64,000 nucleotides of DNA from Chitinophagaceae bacterium (GCA_014379965.1 JACMKU010000211.1:1-64000); one strand, 5' to 3'. Counted from the stretch's first letter, positions 43,322 to 51,814 are shown. The notes: a model not told the origin generated them from the letters alone. Program-made: numbers and translations.

Positions 43322-44527
43322 ATGAACGAAAAGTTTGCACATCGCATTGCAGCAGAAGTAGAAGAGATCAGTGCTGCAGGTCTGTTCAAGAAAGAAAGAA
43401 TCATTTCCAGTCCGCAAGGAGCAGAGATAGTTGTTAACGGGAAAACTGTATTGAATTTCTGTGCAAATAATTATCTCGGACTGTCCTCGCATCCAAAAGT
43501 GATCGAGGCCGCACATGCTGCTATTGAAGCGCATGGGTATGGAATGAGCAGTGTCAGATTCATCTGCGGCACCCAGGATATTCACAAGGAACTAGAAGAA
43601 AAAATATCTGCTTTCCTCGGTACGGAGGAAACCATTCTGTATGCGGCAGCCTTCGATGCGAATGGGGGGGTATTCGAACCTTTGTTCGGCGAGCAGGATG
43701 CGATAATATCAGATGCGCTTAATCACGCCTCGATTATTGATGGGGTACATCTTTGTAAAGCCCAACGGTATCGTTACGAACACAATGACATGGCAGATCT
43801 CGAAGCCAAGCTCCGCGAGGCGGCAAGCTGTCGTAGCCGCATCATTGTAACCGATGGTTCATTCAGTATGGATGGAACGATTGCTCAACTTGATGAAATC
43901 GTCAGGTTGGCGGAGAAGTACGATGCCGTTATCATGATCGACGAATGTCACTCTTCTGGCTTCCTTGGAAAAACGGGAAGAGGAACACATGAATACAGGG
44001 GAGTGATGGGAAAGATCGATATCATCACCGGCACACTTGGCAAGGCACTGGGAGGTGCTTCGGGTGGATTTACTTCTGGAAAGAAGGAAGTAATAGAAAT
44101 GCTGCGTCAGAAGTCGAGGCCATATCTTTTCAGCAATACACTCGCTCCTTCGATCGTGGGTGGTTCGATTGCCGTACTTGATATGCTTACAGAAACAACA
44201 ACACTTCGCGATAAGCTTGAATACAATACTCAATATTTCCGTAAAAACATGACCGAGGCTGGCTTCGATATAAAGCCGGGCGATCACCCGATTGTTCCTA
44301 TCATGTTGTATGAGGCTACAGTTGCGCAGGAGTTCGCTTCGAAATTACTCGACGAAGGAATCTACGTTATTGGCTTCTTCTTCCCGGTAGTCCCCAAAGG
44401 AAAGGCAAGGATCAGGGTTCAATTAAGCGCCGCGCACGAGAAGGATCATCTTGATAGGGCTGTTGAGGCGTTTAGGAAGGTGGGTGAGGCGATGGGTGTA
44501 GTAAAGAAGGTAGTAAAACAAGTGTAG
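43322..44527 (+). CDS. kbl: Glycine C-acetyltransferase (2-amino-3-ketobutyrate CoA ligase)
   Basis: PLP enzyme that converts 2-amino-3-oxobutanoate and CoA to glycine and acetyl-CoA, the second step of threonine breakdown through threonine dehydrogenase. The 401-residue length is standard. NFCANNYLGLSSHP, YGMSSVRFICGTQD, MIDECHSSGFLG and the PLP-binding Lys241 in TGTLGKALGGASGG are present. The phrase GMSSVRFICGTQ favours Kbl over serine palmitoyltransferase or BioF. The partner tdh is not in the window. Large GAAACAG hairpins flank the gene on both sides. Confidence 0.94.
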   Translation: MNEKFAHRIAAEVEEISAAGLFKKERIISSPQGAEIVVNGKTVLNFCANNYLGLSSHPKVIEAAHAAIEAHGYGMSSVRFICGTQDIHKELEEKISAFLGTEETILYAAAFDANGGVFEPLFGEQDAIISDALNHASIIDGVHLCKAQRYRYEHNDMADLEAKLREAASCRSRIIVTDGSFSMDGTIAQLDEIVRLAEKYDAVIMIDECHSSGFLGKTGRGTHEYRGVMGKIDIITGTLGKALGGASGGFTSGKKEVIEMLRQKSRPYLFSNTLAPSIVGGSIAVLDMLTETTTLRDKLEYNTQYFRKNMTEAGFDIKPGDHPIVPIMLYEATVAQEFASKLLDEGIYVIGFFFPVVPKGKARIRVQLSAAHEKDHLDRAVEAFRKVGEAMGVVKKVVKQV

Positions 44528-44534
44528 GTTCCAG

Positions 44535-44702
44535 CCTCGCTCTCGCTCTGTTTCTCGCTCTGTTTCTGATTTCTGTTTTCTGTTCCTGTTTCTGTTTTCT
44601 GTTCCTGTTTTCTGTTTCCGTTCCTCGCTCTTTTTCTCGCTCTCAGGTTAAAGAAACAGGAACAGAAACAGGAACAGAGCGAGAAACAGAGCGAGAGCGA
44701 GG
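44535..44702. repeat. Large inverted word repeat (GAAACAG/GAGCGAG family), copy 3
   Basis: Left arm 44535-44645, right arm 44651-44702. The outermost 28 bases (44535-44562) are an exact reverse complement of 44675-44702. The loop is about 5 bases. It lies 7 bases after kbl. Confidence 0.9.
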
Positions 44703-44802
44703 GGTAAATGCAATCCACCCCCACTATCCCGCATTTCATATCCCAATTACTGCATTTGGTCAATTATTGGTTTTTCCCTGCGTAACGGATGTTTACTTTT
44801 AC

Positions 44803-44829
44803 TGTAACATTTTCCGGCAGGCGGTCGTC
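44803..44829 (+). promoter_or_regulatory. Candidate ECF-type promoter 1 (TGTAAC-N17-CGTC)
   Basis: TGTAAC at 44803-44808, 17 bases, then CGTC at 44826-44829. The same spacing with CGTT occurs at 45100-45126 before the ECF sigma gene. AAC in the -35 box and CGT in the -10 box are usual for ECF promoters. Confidence 0.45.
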
Positions 44830-44831
44830 AA

Positions 44832-45059
44832 ATGGAGAAACCAGCAAACTTGAGAAAGACGAATATCATACGAACACTCCTCCTAGCCCTGGCCATCACA
44901 GGGGGGATCCTGGTTTTGTGGGCTGCCACCCCTGGCAAAGAGTCTCATCCCTGTAATGAGGTCATGGACGGAACATGCCAGAAAAAACATGGCGATGACG
45001 GCAATAAGATGATCTGGGAAAGCCTCTCCCATCAATTTTTCTCCTCCGCTTCTTTCTGA
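44832..45059 (+). CDS. Small hypothetical membrane or exported protein
   Basis: A 75-residue open frame. A hydrophobic segment of about 20 residues (TLLLALAITGGILVLWAA) is followed by a short polar tail containing HPCNEVMDGTCQKKHGDDGN with two Cys. No family recognised. The candidate ECF promoter ends only 2 bases before the ATG, so a transcript from it would begin inside the frame; a TTG at 44850, before RKTNIIRTLLL, could then be the start. Its position ahead of the sigma gene and the shared promoter motif suggest it belongs to the ECF regulon. Confidence 0.55.
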   Translation: MEKPANLRKTNIIRTLLLALAITGGILVLWAATPGKESHPCNEVMDGTCQKKHGDDGNKMIWESLSHQFFSSASF

Positions 45060-45099
45060 TTAGCAACTGTTTAAGCTGGTGATAAAAATACCACCGGAC

Positions 45100-45126
45100 T
45101 GTAACATTTACTTATAACCAATCGTT
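45100..45126 (+). promoter_or_regulatory. Candidate ECF-type promoter 2 (TGTAAC-N17-CGTT)
   Basis: TGTAAC at 45100-45105, 17 bases, CGTT at 45123-45126, located about 54 bases before the ECF sigma start. It would allow the sigma factor to drive its own operon. Confidence 0.45.
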
Positions 45127-45152
45127 TAACCTAAAATTCCGGGTTCCATCGG

Positions 45153-45160
45153 TATTTTTG
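45153..45160 (+). promoter_or_regulatory. Housekeeping -7 box of the ECF sigma gene
   Basis: TATTTTTG fits TAnnTTTG and gives a leader of about 16 bases before 45180. Together with the ECF-type motif it suggests two start sites. Confidence 0.45.
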
Positions 45161-45179
45161 AACCTGCCTTCGGCTGTTT

Positions 45180-45665
45180 ATGACTGAGAAAGAGTACAAC
45201 CAATGTGTAAAAACGTATGCAGATAATGTATACAGATTTATCGTCAAAAACCTCAAGCATGAGGAAGACGCAAGGGACGTGGTGCAGACCGCATTTGAGA
45301 AAATGTGGCGCAACCGTGAGGAGATCGACCCGGTGAAGTGCAAGTCTTACCTGTTTACCGTCGCCTATCACCAGATGATCGATCACATCCGCAAAGTGAA
45401 GAGGGTTCAATTGAAAGAGGAGTTTAGTGCGGAGACCCGGGTACATGACAAACCCGCCCACAACCTGAAGAAGGTTTTGGAAGAGGCGCTTAGCCGCCTT
45501 AGCGAGACACAAAGATCGCTGGTGTTGCTGAAGGATTATGAAGGATATAGCTATAATGAGATTGGACAGATAACCGGGTTGAGTGAAAGCCAGGTCAAGG
45601 TTTACCTTCACAGGGCGCGGGTGCAACTCAAGGAATACCTGGTAAAAATCGAGAACGTGATATGA
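45180..45665 (+). CDS. ECF-family RNA polymerase sigma factor
   Basis: A 161-residue sigma-70 factor with only regions 2 and 4, as usual for ECF sigmas. Region 2 is in about 10-75 (HEEDARDVVQTAFEKMWRN, then CKSYLFTVAYHQMIDHIRK). Region 4 is in about 105-155, with SETQRSLVLLKDYEGYSYNEIGQITGLSESQVKV holding the helix-turn-helix for the -35 box. It is the first gene of an operon with a membrane anti-sigma-like protein and an outer-membrane barrel, so it probably responds to envelope conditions. Confidence 0.93.
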   Translation: MTEKEYNQCVKTYADNVYRFIVKNLKHEEDARDVVQTAFEKMWRNREEIDPVKCKSYLFTVAYHQMIDHIRKVKRVQLKEEFSAETRVHDKPAHNLKKVLEEALSRLSETQRSLVLLKDYEGYSYNEIGQITGLSESQVKVYLHRARVQLKEYLVKIENVI

Positions 45666-45701
45666 TGGGCTTGATAGCCTGTTGAAAAAAGTGAGAAGTC
45701 A

Positions 45702-46811
45702 ATGATGCTTAACAGAAATAATTACGAAGAATTCTTTATCCTCTACGTGGATAATGAACTTGGATCTGAGGATCGCCGGGCCGTAGAGTTGTTTACCAAG
45801 GAGAACCCGGATCTGAAGGAAGAACTCGATCTTCTATTGTCAAGTAAACTAACACCGGACACTTCGATTGTTTTTGATAAAAAGGAAATACTGATGTCTG
45901 GCATTTCCTCCCCGATCGATCTATCTAATTATGAGTCGAAATTCCTTTCCTATATCGACAATGAACTTCCCGAAGCTGAAAGACGTGAGGTAGAAAACTT
46001 CGTGTCCGTTCATCCTTCGCTCAAAGGAGAATTGGATTGGCTTCAACGGTCAAAGTTACAGCCGGAGTCAATTGTCTTCCCGGATAAGAACAGCCTGTAC
46101 CGCAAGGAAGAAAAGGCCCGCGTAATTGGAATCACCTGGAGGCGCCTCTCAGTGGCTGCTGTGTTACTAGTGGCAATCAGTACTACCGCCATCATTATTG
46201 TGAATTCAAACAGGAATGGAGATGTTGTAGGGCCAGTTGCATCGACTATCGACAACCAGGGGAAGAAAAACGAAAAGGCTGCTACAGAACCAGCAAATAT
46301 TGAGACCAAGCTGGCAGAGGTGAGCCAGCTACCTTCTTCAGTCGACGCGCCTGCAATAACGGCGAAGAAAATGGTGACCGATCAGAAAAAAGAACCTGCA
46401 GTTCGTTATCAACCGCTGCAACCTTTGACGGATAAGAGTACAACAATCGCTTCCCAGGGAAACGTAATTAAGAAACGCGGCAACGACTTACCTCAACCGG
46501 TAAACAATCCGAACATAATTAGAAATGAGGATACAAAGAATACAACAGCCCAAATAGATGTTCCCAAGAAACCATTAACAATTCCTGAAGAATTCCGGGG
46601 TAGTACTGTTGTAACAGATGATGTTGTTGCAACGTCAAACAATATATCACCTGCGGACGAGGAAGGTATCGAACAGCCTGCTGAAAAGAAAAACAAACTC
46701 CGTGGTTTTTTCCGGAAAATAACCAGGACGATTGAGAAGAGAACCAACATCAAAGCGACCGATGACGATGACCGGTTACTGATCGCAGGGCTGTCCATTA
46801 AACTGAAATAA
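45702..46811 (+). CDS. Anti-sigma-like membrane protein with duplicated N-terminal domain
   Basis: A 369-residue single-pass protein, the likely anti-sigma factor of the ECF gene 36 bases upstream. A cytoplasmic domain occurs twice in tandem, about 7-64 and 76-133, offset by 69 residues: both copies show NYE, a DNEL helix, ExxRRxVE or DRRAVE, PxLKxELD, SKLxP and SIVFxDK. No HxxxCxxC zinc motif is present. A membrane segment lies near 150-170 (LSVAAVLLVAISTTAIIIV). The rest is a Lys/Pro/Thr-rich periplasmic region ending in a basic tail. Sequence family beyond this is not recognised. Confidence 0.8.
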   Translation: MMLNRNNYEEFFILYVDNELGSEDRRAVELFTKENPDLKEELDLLLSSKLTPDTSIVFDKKEILMSGISSPIDLSNYESKFLSYIDNELPEAERREVENFVSVHPSLKGELDWLQRSKLQPESIVFPDKNSLYRKEEKARVIGITWRRLSVAAVLLVAISTTAIIIVNSNRNGDVVGPVASTIDNQGKKNEKAATEPANIETKLAEVSQLPSSVDAPAITAKKMVTDQKKEPAVRYQPLQPLTDKSTTIASQGNVIKKRGNDLPQPVNNPNIIRNEDTKNTTAQIDVPKKPLTIPEEFRGSTVVTDDVVATSNNISPADEEGIEQPAEKKNKLRGFFRKITRTIEKRTNIKATDDDDRLLIAGLSIKLK

Positions 46812-46835
46812 ATCACTACATTTAAAATTAAAAAA

Positions 46836-47669
46836 ATGAAAAGGTTAATTACCCTGTGTCTATTGCTATGTGCTGTCACGAGCGGTTTTGCCCAAACGGA
46901 CTCTACAAGGAGCACTCCCGATACGATCAAGATCGGCGGCATGATCATCATACGCGATAAGGACAGCAAACCTGAAAAAGAAGAGGACAGAGGCATCCTT
47001 CGCATACGCAAAAGAGAGAACAACGAAGAGCCATCAGCCATCAGTACGAATTGGTGGATCATTGACATCGGCTTCTCGAATTATAATGACCGTACTGATT
47101 ATGCAAGCGCCTCCACACAAGCGTTTGCACCGGGCAGCAATGAAGACTGGTTCAAACTGCGTGCAGGCAAATCGAGGAACATAAATCTCTGGTTCTTCAT
47201 GCAGCGGATCAGCATCGCGAAGAGAGTGTTGAACCTTAAGTATGGAGTAGGACTCGAATTGAATAACTATCATTTCGATGAATCACGTATTAAGTTCTCC
47301 AAGAAGCCTACGCTCGTCGCACTCGATGAAAGCCTCAAAGGAGCACGAAAGAACAAGCTTGCAGCCGATTACCTCACGGTGCCGGTTATGTTAAATATTA
47401 ATTTCACTCCTGGTCGCCAAAGAGGTTTCGGTTTTAGCGGAGGTGTAAGCGCAGGATTCCTTTATAGCGCAAGGCAGAAGACTAAAAACGATGGAGACGT
47501 AGATAAGACGAAGAGTGACTTCAACCTCGATCGTTGGAAACTGGCCTACGTAGGCGAACTATTATTAGGACCTGTAAAGCTATATGGCAGTTACGCTTTC
47601 AAGAATATGTGGGAGAAAGGACTTGACCAGGTACCTTATACGGTGGGTTTTCGCATCAGTAGCTGGTAA
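46836..47669 (+). CDS. Outer-membrane beta-barrel protein (PorT-like)
   Basis: A 277-residue protein with signal MKRLITLCLLLCAVTSGFAQ. A charged linker (KDSKPEKEEDRGILRIRKRE) is followed by alternating amphipathic strands, such as LNLKYGVGLELNNYHF, GFGFSGGVSAGFLYSARQK and VKLYGSYAFKNMWEKG, ending in an aromatic residue (FRISSW), as barrels do. It resembles the outer membrane protein beta-barrel/PorT-like group. Being third in the operon after the ECF sigma and anti-sigma genes, it is probably a target or sensor of that system. A terminator follows. Confidence 0.82.
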   Translation: MKRLITLCLLLCAVTSGFAQTDSTRSTPDTIKIGGMIIIRDKDSKPEKEEDRGILRIRKRENNEEPSAISTNWWIIDIGFSNYNDRTDYASASTQAFAPGSNEDWFKLRAGKSRNINLWFFMQRISIAKRVLNLKYGVGLELNNYHFDESRIKFSKKPTLVALDESLKGARKNKLAADYLTVPVMLNINFTPGRQRGFGFSGGVSAGFLYSARQKTKNDGDVDKTKSDFNLDRWKLAYVGELLLGPVKLYGSYAFKNMWEKGLDQVPYTVGFRISSW

Positions 47670-47721
47670 AACTTGCAGTTAGATAGATTGATCAGGGACA
47701 ATTACCTCTTTTGTTTTCCAC

Positions 47722-47753
47722 ATCCCGCTGAAAATGTTCAGCGGGATTTTTCT
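47722..47753 (+). terminator. Rho-independent terminator after the barrel gene
   Basis: A perfect 11-bp stem, ATCCCGCTGAA and TTCAGCGGGAT, with an AATG loop, then TTTTCTTT. Confidence 0.9.
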
Positions 47754-47866
47754 TTGCATCATTTTTGCTAATTGCGTACAATTGTAAAGCCATCGTTAAA
47801 ACTATCCGATCCAGAAATAAGAATCCAATTATCCCGTTTTGAATCCGGACGGACAAGGATACAACT

Positions 47867-48448
47867 ATGAAAAATGTAATCGTACTCACCTCAGTATTGC
47901 TGGGAAGCAGTTTCCTGGTATTCAATACTCCCTCAACTTCAGATGCCAGCATCAAGAAAGCTGGTAAGAAGACATTTAAGAGATTCGATGCTACAGCAGG
48001 TCCTGTTGGGGGCATATCCATCATTATCGATAAATCAGATTACGAGTTAAGCATATACGATGACAAGGGCTGGTACGCTACCTATCCTGTTGTCTTCGGA
48101 AATAATACGCTCGATGACAAGAAAATGGAAGGCGACAAGAACACTCCAGAAGGCACCTTCCGCATAGTACACAAGAAACCTCATGAAAAATGGGCTCGTT
48201 TCATGGCTATCGATTATCCGACTAAAGAAAGCTGGGATAAATTCAAGAAGAGAAAAGACAAGGGCGAGATTCCGGCCTCAGCCAGCATTGGTGGTGCAAT
48301 CGGCATTCATGGCACCTGGCCTCACGAGGACTTCGTGGTTGACAGGTATAAGAACTGGACAATGGGTTGTATCTCGATGAAGAGAGATGACGTGCAGGAA
48401 ATCTATGGCTTCACGGGTGTAGGGACCCGAGTGACGATCAGAAAATAG
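47867..48448 (+). CDS. L,D-transpeptidase (YkuD domain)
   Basis: A 193-residue exported protein with an N-terminal hydrophobic signal (KNVIVLTSVLLGSSFLVF). The YkuD domain starts at ISIIIDKSDYELSIYDDKG and ends at the C-terminus. Catalytic residues are the His in GIHGTWP and Cys168 in MGCISMKRDDV. These enzymes make 3-3 cross-links in peptidoglycan or attach proteins to it. No SPOR or LysM domain is present. A single gene, converging on the hydrolase gene with a 1-base gap. Confidence 0.9.
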   Translation: MKNVIVLTSVLLGSSFLVFNTPSTSDASIKKAGKKTFKRFDATAGPVGGISIIIDKSDYELSIYDDKGWYATYPVVFGNNTLDDKKMEGDKNTPEGTFRIVHKKPHEKWARFMAIDYPTKESWDKFKKRKDKGEIPASASIGGAIGIHGTWPHEDFVVDRYKNWTMGCISMKRDDVQEIYGFTGVGTRVTIRK

Positions 48449-48449
48449 C

Positions 48450-49433
48450 TTACCTGTTCATTTCAAGAAAATCTCCTACCTCACTTTTCCATAATTCGGG
48501 ATCTTCCTTCAAAAACAAAGAATGCGGCGCATTCTCATATATCACTAATTTCTTATTGGTGGAACCTATGGCAGAATAGATCGCATCTGTCTCGTACTGG
48601 AGTACCAGTTCATCCTTCCTTCCATATTGCATAAGCACCGGACATGTCAGTTTCTTCGCATACCTCGCGGTGTTGAACAAGTTTCCATTAAACCCTCTCT
48701 CGACTCCAATCCAGAAAGAGGTAAGAAATCCAAACGGTTGTTCGGGAAATCCAAGAATGCGCGCCCTTCCTTTGAGGTGTGATTGCAATGACAGGAAGGG
48801 CATTTCGATGATGATACCTGAAGGCTGCAACGGATATTCGGCAACTGCTTTCACTACTTCTACCGCGCCCATTGACGATCCCCAGATAAATATGGATTGC
48901 TCGCCGGTGGACTTCACATAATCATACGCCAGCTTCACTTCTTCTGCTTCACGATAGCCGATAGTTATTACATTCCCGCCACTGTTGCCATGTCCCCTAA
49001 CGTCGAGGAGCATTACGTTGAAGCCGAAATTTCGAAAGGCTTCTGCCTCATGCAGGAGTTGTCCTTTATTACCCATCAGGCCATGGAAAAGGATAACGGT
49101 TCCTTTCGGCGTTACAGAGTCAGTTTTCGCATGCCAGGCCTCCAGGGGAATTCCGGAAGTCGTCTTGAGAGTCAAGGTAGTAAACGCGTATGTTGGTTTG
49201 GCTTTGCTGTACTGGTGATAGAATTTGGGGCCGGTAAACAGGCGCCAAGTCTTGGTAAAAATGTTGTCAGACGCGGATTTAGTCCAGGTGTGTTCGTCGG
49301 GAGTATAGAGATGAGTGAGCTTGTGGGCGTAGAGCGCCGCACTGATATTGATGAGAATGAATTGGGCTAGCAGCACCCACAGGGACCAGGTAATGATCGA
49401 GCGCAGTCTCTTCCTCGGTTTTGATTTTTTCAT
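48450..49433 (-). CDS. Alpha/beta hydrolase, membrane-anchored
   Basis: A 327-residue hydrolase of unknown substrate. An N-terminal membrane segment (about 12-34, SIITWSLWVLLAQFILINIS) anchors it, with the catalytic domain probably on the periplasmic side. The oxyanion HGLMGNKG, the nucleophile elbow GSSMG (185-189, Ser187), the Asp in GRKDELV and the His in NAPHSLF form the triad. VMLLDVRGHGNSGG is typical of the serine aminopeptidase S33 (bem46-like) group. It is a single gene converging on the L,D-transpeptidase gene. Confidence 0.88.
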   Translation of the reverse strand: MKKSKPRKRLRSIITWSLWVLLAQFILINISAALYAHKLTHLYTPDEHTWTKSASDNIFTKTWRLFTGPKFYHQYSKAKPTYAFTTLTLKTTSGIPLEAWHAKTDSVTPKGTVILFHGLMGNKGQLLHEAEAFRNFGFNVMLLDVRGHGNSGGNVITIGYREAEEVKLAYDYVKSTGEQSIFIWGSSMGAVEVVKAVAEYPLQPSGIIIEMPFLSLQSHLKGRARILGFPEQPFGFLTSFWIGVERGFNGNLFNTARYAKKLTCPVLMQYGRKDELVLQYETDAIYSAIGSTNKKLVIYENAPHSLFLKEDPELWKSEVGDFLEMNR

Positions 49434-49602
49434 AAGATATCCACCCGGTAAATACCGGAGCGGTCAAAAGTAGTTTTTAAGGCTTGCAATAGAGAAGAAC
49501 CCTCGATATTTTTATCACATCGCAAATTGATACCCTTTCGGGTATAATTTTTGCAGAATCTATTAAGCGCGTTTGTTTAAAAAATATTTGGAAAACCCCT
49601 TG

Positions 49603-49632
49603 AAGCAGTCGTAAAGACTGCTTTATTGTTTT
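49603..49632 (+). terminator. Terminator-like hairpin with no upstream plus-strand gene
   Basis: AAGCAGTC-GTAAA-GACTGCTT stem followed by ATTGTTTTAT. There is no plus-strand gene before it within this gap. Confidence 0.5.
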
Positions 49633-49647
49633 ATAACTGCCTGAGAT

Positions 49648-49792
49648 ACGTTTAAGGGTTTAACGTTTAACGTTCTGTAATTCGATCATATTTTACTGGA
49701 CGATTTGGTTAAGCACAGGTGGGTTAATAAAATTTCTAAACTGTCTAGCCTGTCCGATCTAAAGTACGTTAAACGTTAAAACGTTAAACGTC
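49648..49792. repeat. Inverted word repeat (TTTAACG family), copy 3
   Basis: Left arm 49648-49676, right arm 49765-49792, spacer about 88 bases. The arms match those at 18173 and 32747, including the inner TTTAACGTTTAACGTTCT. It lies between two minus-strand genes, adjoining the acs stop. Confidence 0.9.
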
Positions 49793-49795
49793 GCA

Positions 49796-51733
49796 TCACA
49801 CCTTCCCAGCGCGAATCTCCTCCACCACTCCCGGATCAAGCAACGTGCTGACGTCGCCCAGGTTACTCGTTTCCCCTTCCGCAATTTTTCTAAGTATTCT
49901 TCTCATGATCTTACCGCTTCGTGTCTTTGGTAGCCCAGGCACAAATTGTATTTTATCCGGCTTGGCTATGGGCCCAATGATGCGGCTTACAGTGGCGAGA
50001 ATATCCTTGCGAGTCATGTCGTCGTCCTTCTTGTGACCGTTGAATATCACATAGGCGTAGATTCCCTGTCCTTTGATCTCATGCGCATAGCCTACAACCG
50101 CGCTCTCTACCACGCCCGCATGCATATTAATGGCGTTCTCAACTTCGGCAGTGCCGATCCTATGACCGCTAACATTCAATACGTCGTCCACTCTGCCAGT
50201 GATGCGGTAAAATCCATTCTCATCTTTCAAAGCGCCATCGCCAGTGAAATATAAATTCTCGTAGGTGGCGAAATAATTGACTCTACACCTTTCATGATCG
50301 CCGTAGGTAGTCCTGATGATGCCTGGCCAAGGGGCGGCGATACAGAGGTTTCCTTTCAACAATCCATTCTCGTCCTTCTCTACTACTTCCTTTCCCTGCT
50401 CATCGACGAGTTTCGGCAATACTCCGGGCAAGGGAAGCGTGGCCCATCCGGGTCGCGATGGTGTGACCCCGGCGAGGTTCGAAATAAGGACGCCTCCTGT
50501 TTCGGTTTGCCACCAGGTATCTACTATCGGACATTTTTTATTTCCCACATTCTCATCATACCAATGCCAGGCCTCTTCATTGATCGGCTCGCCAACGGTA
50601 CCAAGCTTCTTAAGCGAAGACAGGTCTTTGCCCTTCAATGGGTCGAGTCCGAAACCCATCAGGCTGCGGATTGCCGTAGGCGCCGTATAAAGAAAGTTGA
50701 CTTTGTGCTTGTCCACGATATCCCAGAACCTGCCTGCATCTGGATAAGTAGGAATTCCTTCGAACATCAATGATGTAGCACCTGCGCAGAGGGGACCATA
50801 TATTATATAACTATGACCCGTGATCCAACCAACGTCCGCGGTGCAGAAGTGGATCTCGCCCGGTTTATATTGAAAGACATTAACGAACGTATACGTAGCC
50901 CAGATCATGTAGCCTGCGCAGGAATGAACTACACCTTTTGGCTTACCCGTACTGCCGGAAGTATATAAAATAAATAAAGGATCTTCCGCATCCATTTCCG
51001 TGGCGGGCATCGATACTACGTTTTCCCTCTCCACCTGCGCTTCGGCATGCTCCATTTCATCTTCCCACCATACATCGCGTCCTTTGATCATCGACACAGG
51101 TGTACGTGTACGGGTATAGACTATTACCCGCTTCACGACTTTGTTACCCATCAATGCGTCGTCTATCACGCTCTTGAGGGGAATATCTTTTCCACCCCTG
51201 TATGCGCCGTCGCAGGTAACGATGTACTCGGCCTTTGCATCCTCAAGACGGTCAGCAATACTCTGCGCAGAGAATCCGCCGAAGATCACGCTGTGGATAG
51301 CGCCGATGCGTGCGCAACCGAGTACAGCATACGCCAATTCTGGAACCATGCCCATATATATGCATACCCTGTCACCTTTCTTCACTCCATTATTCTTTAA
51401 TACCTGGGCGAACTGGCAGACACGTTTGTGAAGCCTGTTGTAAGTGACTATTCTCGTTCTTTCATCGGGATGATTGGGTTCCCAGATAATCGCAGGCTTA
51501 TCTCCCATCGTCTCGAGATGTCGGTCGATACAGTTCTCTGTAATGTTTAACTTACCCCCGCCAAACCATTCGATCTTTGGTTCAATGAAGTTCCAGTCAA
51601 GCACACGATCCCATTTTTTTCTCCAGTGAAAATGTTCCGCTACCGATGACCAGTACTGATCGGGATTGTCGATGCTCTCGCGGTATGCTTTTTCATACTG
51701 CTCCATGCTGGTGATCTGGAAAGGATATGCCAT
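49796..51733 (-). CDS. acs: Acetate-CoA ligase (acetyl-CoA synthetase)
   Basis: Activates acetate to acetyl-CoA through acetyl-AMP. The 645 residues and the full-length N-terminal helix region (SVAEHFHWRKKWDRVLDWNF) fit Acs. Adenylation motifs are YTSGSTGKPKGVVHS, GEPINEEAWHWY, DTWWQTETGG and the acetylatable Lys in TRSGKIMRRILRK. Divergent from a metabolite:proton symporter gene with about 80 bases between, so both may be controlled together and the transporter may bring in a monocarboxylate. Confidence 0.96.
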   Translation of the reverse strand: MAYPFQITSMEQYEKAYRESIDNPDQYWSSVAEHFHWRKKWDRVLDWNFIEPKIEWFGGGKLNITENCIDRHLETMGDKPAIIWEPNHPDERTRIVTYNRLHKRVCQFAQVLKNNGVKKGDRVCIYMGMVPELAYAVLGCARIGAIHSVIFGGFSAQSIADRLEDAKAEYIVTCDGAYRGGKDIPLKSVIDDALMGNKVVKRVIVYTRTRTPVSMIKGRDVWWEDEMEHAEAQVERENVVSMPATEMDAEDPLFILYTSGSTGKPKGVVHSCAGYMIWATYTFVNVFQYKPGEIHFCTADVGWITGHSYIIYGPLCAGATSLMFEGIPTYPDAGRFWDIVDKHKVNFLYTAPTAIRSLMGFGLDPLKGKDLSSLKKLGTVGEPINEEAWHWYDENVGNKKCPIVDTWWQTETGGVLISNLAGVTPSRPGWATLPLPGVLPKLVDEQGKEVVEKDENGLLKGNLCIAAPWPGIIRTTYGDHERCRVNYFATYENLYFTGDGALKDENGFYRITGRVDDVLNVSGHRIGTAEVENAINMHAGVVESAVVGYAHEIKGQGIYAYVIFNGHKKDDDMTRKDILATVSRIIGPIAKPDKIQFVPGLPKTRSGKIMRRILRKIAEGETSNLGDVSTLLDPGVVEEIRAGKV

Positions 51734-51814
51734 ACTATATCTTTCTTTTGGGCCTTAAATGTACGAAGACAAAAAATTTATGTGCCGCATAAAATCTATT
51801 CGTACTTTAAACGC

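Larger units (their letters stand above)
49434..49795. other. Gene-free stretch with hairpins and an inverted repeat
   Basis: About 360 bases without a gene. It contains two small hairpins on the plus strand (ATACCC-TTTC-GGGTAT near 49530, and a terminator-like stem at 49603-49632), then the TTTAACG inverted repeat. The part before the repeat may encode a small RNA; see findings. Confidence 0.45.
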
